This document shows, one piece after another, positions 24,262 to 27,772 of a stretch of DNA of 27,772 nucleotides (within the stretch, counting starts at the first letter, position 1; each line of letters begins with the position of its first letter). Position numbers and translations under genes: made by a program. The DNA is from Balneolaceae bacterium (GTDB lineage Bacteria; Bacteroidota; Rhodothermia; Balneolales; Balneolaceae), in contig SLGA01000030.1 in assembly GCA_007123985.1 (NCBI GenBank), positions 1-27,772 on the forward strand, given 5' to 3'. Below the pieces are notes generated by a model. It was not told the DNA's origin and did no database searches. It saw only the letters and a list, made by a program, of their open reading frames with translations.

Positions 24262-24680
24262 GCCAACTTACTTTTATACGCCATTGCATAGATTTTCATC
24301 TGTTTCACCATAGAAGCGAGTCCGTTTGAACGGGTGGGTGAAAGATGCTCCTGCATGCCGATTTTCTTTATAAAATCGGGATCTGTGGATAGAATGGCAT
24401 CCGGTGTTTCACCTGAATAGAAGTTCACCATCATTGCTACCAGCCCTTTTGTAATGGCAGCGTCGCTGTCTGCTTTAAAAACCACGCGATCTTCATCAAG
24501 CTCCGTTGTAAGCCACACCTGTGATTGGCAGCCTCTGACGAGATTACTCTCTGTTTTGTGCTTCTCGGGAAGGGGCTCGAGTTTTTGCCCAAGCTTAATA
24601 ATATATTTATAACGCTCGGGCCAATCACCTAATAACTCAAATTGCCTGATGAACCGATCCTGCTTTTCTTGTAGTGTCAT
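24249..24680 (-). CDS. sufE: Fe-S cluster assembly sulfur-acceptor protein SufE
   Basis: Accepts persulfide sulfur from the cysteine desulfurase SufS and passes it to the SufBCD scaffold. The 143-residue protein has the family layout, with the sulfur-accepting Cys51 in VRGCQSQVWL, the same number as in the E. coli protein, and the DSDAAITKGLVAMMV helix. No other suf gene is adjacent, so it stands apart from the main suf operon. It is 53 nt downstream of the PAS-protein gene. Confidence 0.94.
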   Translation of the reverse strand: MTLQEKQDRFIRQFELLGDWPERYKYIIKLGQKLEPLPEKHKTESNLVRGCQSQVWLTTELDEDRVVFKADSDAAITKGLVAMMVNFYSGETPDAILSTDPDFIKKIGMQEHLSPTRSNGLASMVKQMKIYAMAYKSKLASTN

Positions 24681-24733
24681 GGCCTAAAAATACAAATTTA
24701 AAAACAGGTTTTGATCTCGGTTTTTGAGGATTT

Positions 24734-25996
24734 TCAGTTTTTACTTAGTGAGCGGGCAGAAGATATCTCTGTTGAGATTGATCCTTTGATCTCCTGAACA
24801 TTTTCGCGCTCATCATCCCAAACAGGTTTTGCGTAATCAATAACTGAAATATAGCTGCCGTCTTTGCTCAGAATTCTGAACTGTTCGGTGTTTGGTTTAC
24901 CTTTCAGTATGGTGTCCAGATGCTTTGCCAGTTTCTCCTGATCGGCATCATGCACCAATTCAGACAAAGTCATTTTTTCGGCTTCTGATGTATTGATTCC
25001 GGTAATGGATGTGAAAGAGTCGGATACGTAACTGAATCTGAATGCATCTGAATCTGCAATCAGTTTGTATCGAAAATCTTTCGATGTATCGAACATCTTC
25101 TCAAAATTTGCGTTCCGCTTATTCAACATCGCCATAATTCGCTTTTGGAGTGATTTATTCTCAAAAGCAGCACGAAGTACGGTCTGGTCATCTATGGTAA
25201 GTAATCGGGTGTTTACCTTAACCTCAACAGGTAGGCCTTTTCGTGTGCTGATTACCAGATTGTGTGTTACACCGTCAAAATCGCTCGGCTTAAATTTGTC
25301 GAATTTGTGCTTGAAACTTTCAACCTGTTTATCGGCCAGCAGCTCCCAAACTTTTTTCTTCTTTAGCTCTTCATCATCGTAACCAATCAGATCACGAAAT
25401 GCTTTATTGGACGTGATGATGTTACCCTGTTCATCAACATCAATCAATGTTTTCTTTGATTCTTCGGCAAGCCTGTCGAACTCCAGTTGTGAATCCACAA
25501 CCTTCTTTTCCGACCGTTTGCGCTCTGTAATATCGTGCTGGTAGGAAACCCAGTGTGTGATTTCACCCTTTTCATTTGTTAGCGGATGGATGTCCCACTG
25601 ATTGATAAACTCTGAACCGTCTTTTCTGTAATTCACCGTATGGCCAAAAAATGCCTGACCTTCTTTGAGGCGTTTTTTCAGTGTATCAAGTACAGCCCTG
25701 TCTGTTTTGGGGCCCTGAAGTATTCGAGGTGTTTCACCAATGGCTTCATCCCGTGAATATCCGGTCATTTTTGTAAAACCGTCGTTTACATATACAATGC
25801 GTGGCCCGGGTTTTTCAAGCTCCAGTGTTGTGATTACAATAGAGTCGTAATCACTTTTTATTGCTCTTTCCAGTAAATCCAGGTGATCTTTTACCTGCTC
25901 TCTCTGCTGGATCAATTCATCAGCAAATTTAATCAGCTTTTTATATGATTCTTCGTCTTTGCTGCAAGACTTTAAAAACTCCTGGATATTATTCAT
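24734..25996 (-). CDS. Triple-PAS domain protein without an output domain
   Basis: A 420-residue soluble protein made of a short N-terminal helical region (15-45, coiled coil) and three PAS-type sensor domains at about 45-160, 170-290 and 300-410. The first is the best: IVYVNDGFTKMTGYSRDEAIGETPRILQG, a DGSEF segment, and DITERKRSE marking a PAC end. The second has GNIITSNKAFRDLIGYDDEEL and the third FSYVSDSFTSITGI. No histidine kinase, GGDEF, HTH or other output domain follows, so it may act through protein contacts. The first PAS has the LOV-like GxxxRxLQG signature, but the flavin-binding Cys position is Pro90, so LOV photochemistry is not expected. Ligand and partner are unknown. Confidence 0.8.
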   Translation of the reverse strand: MNNIQEFLKSCSKDEESYKKLIKFADELIQQREQVKDHLDLLERAIKSDYDSIVITTLELEKPGPRIVYVNDGFTKMTGYSRDEAIGETPRILQGPKTDRAVLDTLKKRLKEGQAFFGHTVNYRKDGSEFINQWDIHPLTNEKGEITHWVSYQHDITERKRSEKKVVDSQLEFDRLAEESKKTLIDVDEQGNIITSNKAFRDLIGYDDEELKKKKVWELLADKQVESFKHKFDKFKPSDFDGVTHNLVISTRKGLPVEVKVNTRLLTIDDQTVLRAAFENKSLQKRIMAMLNKRNANFEKMFDTSKDFRYKLIADSDAFRFSYVSDSFTSITGINTSEAEKMTLSELVHDADQEKLAKHLDTILKGKPNTEQFRILSKDGSYISVIDYAKPVWDDERENVQEIKGSISTEISSARSLSKN

Positions 25997-26112
25997 TGTA
26001 TTGTTTGTGAATTACAGAAAATTGGCTTGTTAAATATGACAATAACACAAGTCTTAAAACAAATCATTCCCGACAAACATAATTAACTTATTTATATAAA
26101 AAAACGAACTTC

Positions 26113-27273
26113 TTACACATTTAAAATGATCTTTGAGATGGTTTGAAGCTGCATATTAGATGTCCCTTCATAAATTTTACCAATTTTTGAGTCACGATAA
26201 AACTTCTCAACAGGGTACTCTTTCACATATCCGTACCCGCCAAAAAGATCCACAGCCATGGAACTAACTTTTTCGGCTACTTCAGCGCTGTAATATTTTG
26301 CCATGGCAGCTTCTTTCAGAAATGGCTGGCCTGCCTCTTTAAGTCTTGCCGCATTGTAAACCAGCAGCCGGGCCATTTCAAGCTCCGTAGCCATTTGCGC
26401 CAGCTGAAATTGAACCCCCTGGAAGTCTGCTATAGCTTTCCCAAATTGTTTCCGCTCCTTTGTATAATCAATGGCGGCATCAAAAGCACCCTGGGCAATA
26501 CCAATCATCTGTGCACCTATACCAATCCTGCCCTCGTTCAGCGTTTCGATAGCAACTTTGTAGCCTTTACCAACTTCACCCAAAATATTTTCTTTTGGTA
26601 CTCGCACATCTTCAAGAAGCAGCTCGCAAGTTGAACTGGCACGAATACCAAGTTTGTTTTCCTTTTTTGAGATTGAGAACCCTTCCATACCTCTCTCCAC
26701 GATAAAGCCCGTAATCCCTTTATAGCCGGCATCCGGATTCACAGTGGCAAATACCAGGAAAATATCTGCCTCATTTGCATTGGTGATCCATAATTTAGTG
26801 CCATTTAGGATGTAGGAATCTCCATCTTCCTTTGCACCGCATTTAAGGGCGAATGCATCACTGCCCGATCCCGCTTCGGAAAGGCAGTAAGCACCTACCT
26901 TTTCCGTGGCAAGCTGAGGTAAAAACCGAGTATTTATCTCCTCAGAGCCCCATCTTAAAAAGGCATTATTAACCAGTGTATTCTGAACATCCATAAAAAC
27001 CCCAACCGATGCATCTACCCGTGATATCTGCTCAATAGCTACAATACTCATAAAAAATGTACCGCCGCCGCCCTGGTATTTTTCCGGTACCTCGATACCC
27101 ATAAAGCCCATTTCAAAAAATTGCTGAATCAATTCAGGATCGAGTTTCCCCGCCTCATCCATCTCGTGCACTTTTGGCTTGATAACGGTATCCGCAAACT
27201 CAGCAGCAGCCTCTTTCAGCATCTGCTCATCTTCTGTTAACTGTGTAAGGGGGGCTATTTTCTGATCTGACAT
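26113..27273 (-). CDS. Acyl-CoA dehydrogenase (short- or branched-chain type)
   Basis: An FAD-dependent enzyme that introduces the alpha-beta double bond in acyl-CoA oxidation. From ATG 27273 it has 386 residues, the normal size. Features: YCLSEAGSGSDAFAL and WITNANEADIFLVFA for FAD/substrate binding, ERKQFGKAIADFQGVQFQLA, FGGYGYVKEYPVEKFYRDSKIGKIYEGTSNMQL, with the catalytic Glu in IYEGTSN at the position used by short-chain enzymes. The frame extends to a TTG at 27318, but the extra 15 residues are unlike the family. It is divergent from the methylmalonyl-CoA mutase gene, which favours a role in branched- or odd-chain acyl-CoA degradation; the chain length it prefers cannot be read off. Confidence 0.92.
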   Translation of the reverse strand: MSDQKIAPLTQLTEDEQMLKEAAAEFADTVIKPKVHEMDEAGKLDPELIQQFFEMGFMGIEVPEKYQGGGGTFFMSIVAIEQISRVDASVGVFMDVQNTLVNNAFLRWGSEEINTRFLPQLATEKVGAYCLSEAGSGSDAFALKCGAKEDGDSYILNGTKLWITNANEADIFLVFATVNPDAGYKGITGFIVERGMEGFSISKKENKLGIRASSTCELLLEDVRVPKENILGEVGKGYKVAIETLNEGRIGIGAQMIGIAQGAFDAAIDYTKERKQFGKAIADFQGVQFQLAQMATELEMARLLVYNAARLKEAGQPFLKEAAMAKYYSAEVAEKVSSMAVDLFGGYGYVKEYPVEKFYRDSKIGKIYEGTSNMQLQTISKIILNV

Positions 27274-27328
27274 GATTCTGTATTTTAAGTTATTGAATAG
27301 CTTTTTTCGGGTTGACAATATAGGTAAA

Positions 27329-27342
27329 TGTAAGCGCTTTTC
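27329..27342. promoter_or_regulatory. LacI/CcpA-like operator candidate between acyl-CoA dehydrogenase and mutase genes
   Basis: TGTAAGCGCTTTTC contains the palindromic core AAGCGCTT (27332-27339) and agrees with 12 of 14 positions of the catabolite-responsive-element pattern. A second short inverted repeat, CCTAA-N4-TTAGG (27356-27369), lies nearby. Both are in the 195-nt divergent region and could be operators; no LacI-type gene is in the window. Confidence 0.25.
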
Positions 27343-27404
27343 CGCAACTTATCAGCCTAAAAAGTTAGGTAAAGAGTCGATCCATTCCTATTTTTGGATT
27401 CTGT

Positions 27405-27432
27405 TTGATGCCATCGTATCCGGTATTATAAT
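27405..27432 (+). promoter_or_regulatory. Possible promoter of the methylmalonyl-CoA mutase gene
   Basis: TTGATG (27405-27410) and a full-consensus TATAAT (27427-27432) are separated by 16 nt. This would place the transcription start about 30 nt before the GTG start codon. The match is by eye, and it is of the sigma-70 type rather than the Bacteroidota TAnnTTTG type. Confidence 0.4.
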
Positions 27433-27468
27433 CTGAATCAAAAACACCATTAATCCACGAGCTTAAGT

Positions 27469-27772
27469 GTGACTAAATCCGAAAAAAACAATCTGAATCT
27501 GTTCAGCGAATTTACGCCTGCAACAAAAGCAGAATGGAAAAAGATTATGCTTGATACTATCGGGCCCGGAGAAGATCTGTCTAAACTCAACTGGAATCTG
27601 CGGGGTTTGCAGCCCATACCCCCGCTTTTTACCAAAGAAGACATAGATTACTCAAATACAACTCCTGTGGTACATACGGCATCATGGGGATTGTGCGAAC
27701 ATATTGCTTACAAGAAACTTCCGGAAGTAATTGTATCTGTTAAGGAAGCCGCAAAAGAGGGCACCGGCTGTT
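27469..27772 (+). CDS. mutA: Methylmalonyl-CoA mutase small subunit, N-terminal part (runs off the window)
   Basis: The frame opens at GTG 27469; an in-frame TAA at 27451-27453 and the absence of an ATG make GTG the likely start. The visible 101 residues read TKSEKNNLNLFSEFTPATKAEWKK, then GLQPIPPLFTKEDI. The LFSEF...EWK opening and the P-x-(Y/F)-x-x-ED step are characteristic of the small (non-B12-binding) subunit of the heterodimeric mutase, which with the large subunit converts methylmalonyl-CoA to succinyl-CoA. The large subunit gene is expected just beyond the window. It is divergent from the acyl-CoA dehydrogenase gene. The gene continues past 27772. Confidence 0.8.
   Translation, partial: MTKSEKNNLNLFSEFTPATKAEWKKIMLDTIGPGEDLSKLNWNLRGLQPIPPLFTKEDIDYSNTTPVVHTASWGLCEHIAYKKLPEVIVSVKEAAKEGTGC

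Noticed and set aside
25700..25790. LOV photoreceptor domain in the first PAS of the triple-PAS protein
   Set aside because: The GxxxRxLQG signature is present but the flavin-adduct cysteine is proline (residue 90), and many ordinary PAS domains share this signature.
27274..27318. Upstream TTG start for the acyl-CoA dehydrogenase
   Set aside because: The extra 15 residues are unlike the family; ATG 27273 gives the normal length.
1..27772. tRNA, rRNA, CRISPR array, insertion sequence or prophage
   Set aside because: No cloverleaf sequence, spaced direct repeats, transposase, integrase or phage structural gene was seen on either strand.

Overview
The window looks like a chromosomal stretch from a marine or halophilic member of the Balneolota/Rhodothermota branch of the Bacteroidota–Chlorobi group. 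I infer this from four things. A secreted protein carries the type IX secretion (T9SS) C-terminal sorting domain in the form usual for that branch (SQNYPNPFN...). The malate dehydrogenase resembles what I remember of the Salinibacter enzyme. Shine-Dalgarno sequences are mostly weak or absent. The neighbourhood DUF3822-like gene, rsmD, coaD is one I know from Bacteroidota. Base composition is moderate throughout, and I see no tRNA, rRNA, insertion sequence, prophage or CRISPR array. The content is mostly housekeeping, with several odd details.

Positions 3-6545 hold a partial small basic protein on the plus strand. Facing it across a bidirectional terminator is a minus-strand series: FmdB-like protein, GbsR/MarR regulator, YraN, PlsC acyltransferase, a sodium/sugar symporter and a glucosylglycerol-hydrolase-type GH13 enzyme. 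The last two probably form an uptake-and-hydrolysis pair for an osmolyte glycoside. Positions 6646-11279 (minus strand) hold an aspartate aminotransferase, coaD, rsmD, a DUF3822-like protein, a membrane protein with a GspG-like segment, and a thiopurine methyltransferase-like gene. The last three before the methyltransferase (pseudopilin-like, DUF3822-like, rsmD) are tightly coupled.

Positions 11349-17932 are mainly plus strand: a MATE transporter, then (opposite strand) a YciI-domain lipoprotein gene broken by an in-frame amber codon, then a compact ddl-like, peptide-binding lipoprotein and nadK operon, and mdh with a strong terminator. Positions 18010-19867 (minus) carry two RNA-modification genes, rluA-family and trhO, which overlap. 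Divergent from them at 19971-21755 is a T9SS-exported putative metalloprotease.

Positions 21760-27273 (minus) carry hemW, a gamma-carbonic-anhydrase-like protein, a membrane-anchored DsbA-like protein, sufE, a triple-PAS protein and an acyl-CoA dehydrogenase. Divergent from the dehydrogenase, the window ends inside the methylmalonyl-CoA mutase small subunit gene, which suggests a branched-chain or odd-chain acyl-CoA degradation locus.

The items most worth a second look are the amber-interrupted YciI lipoprotein, the perfect hairpin whose U-tract runs straight into the start codon of the carbonic-anhydrase-like gene, the GspG-like/DUF3822-like pair, and the symporter-glycosidase pair. All functional calls come from reading motifs by eye; no database search was run.
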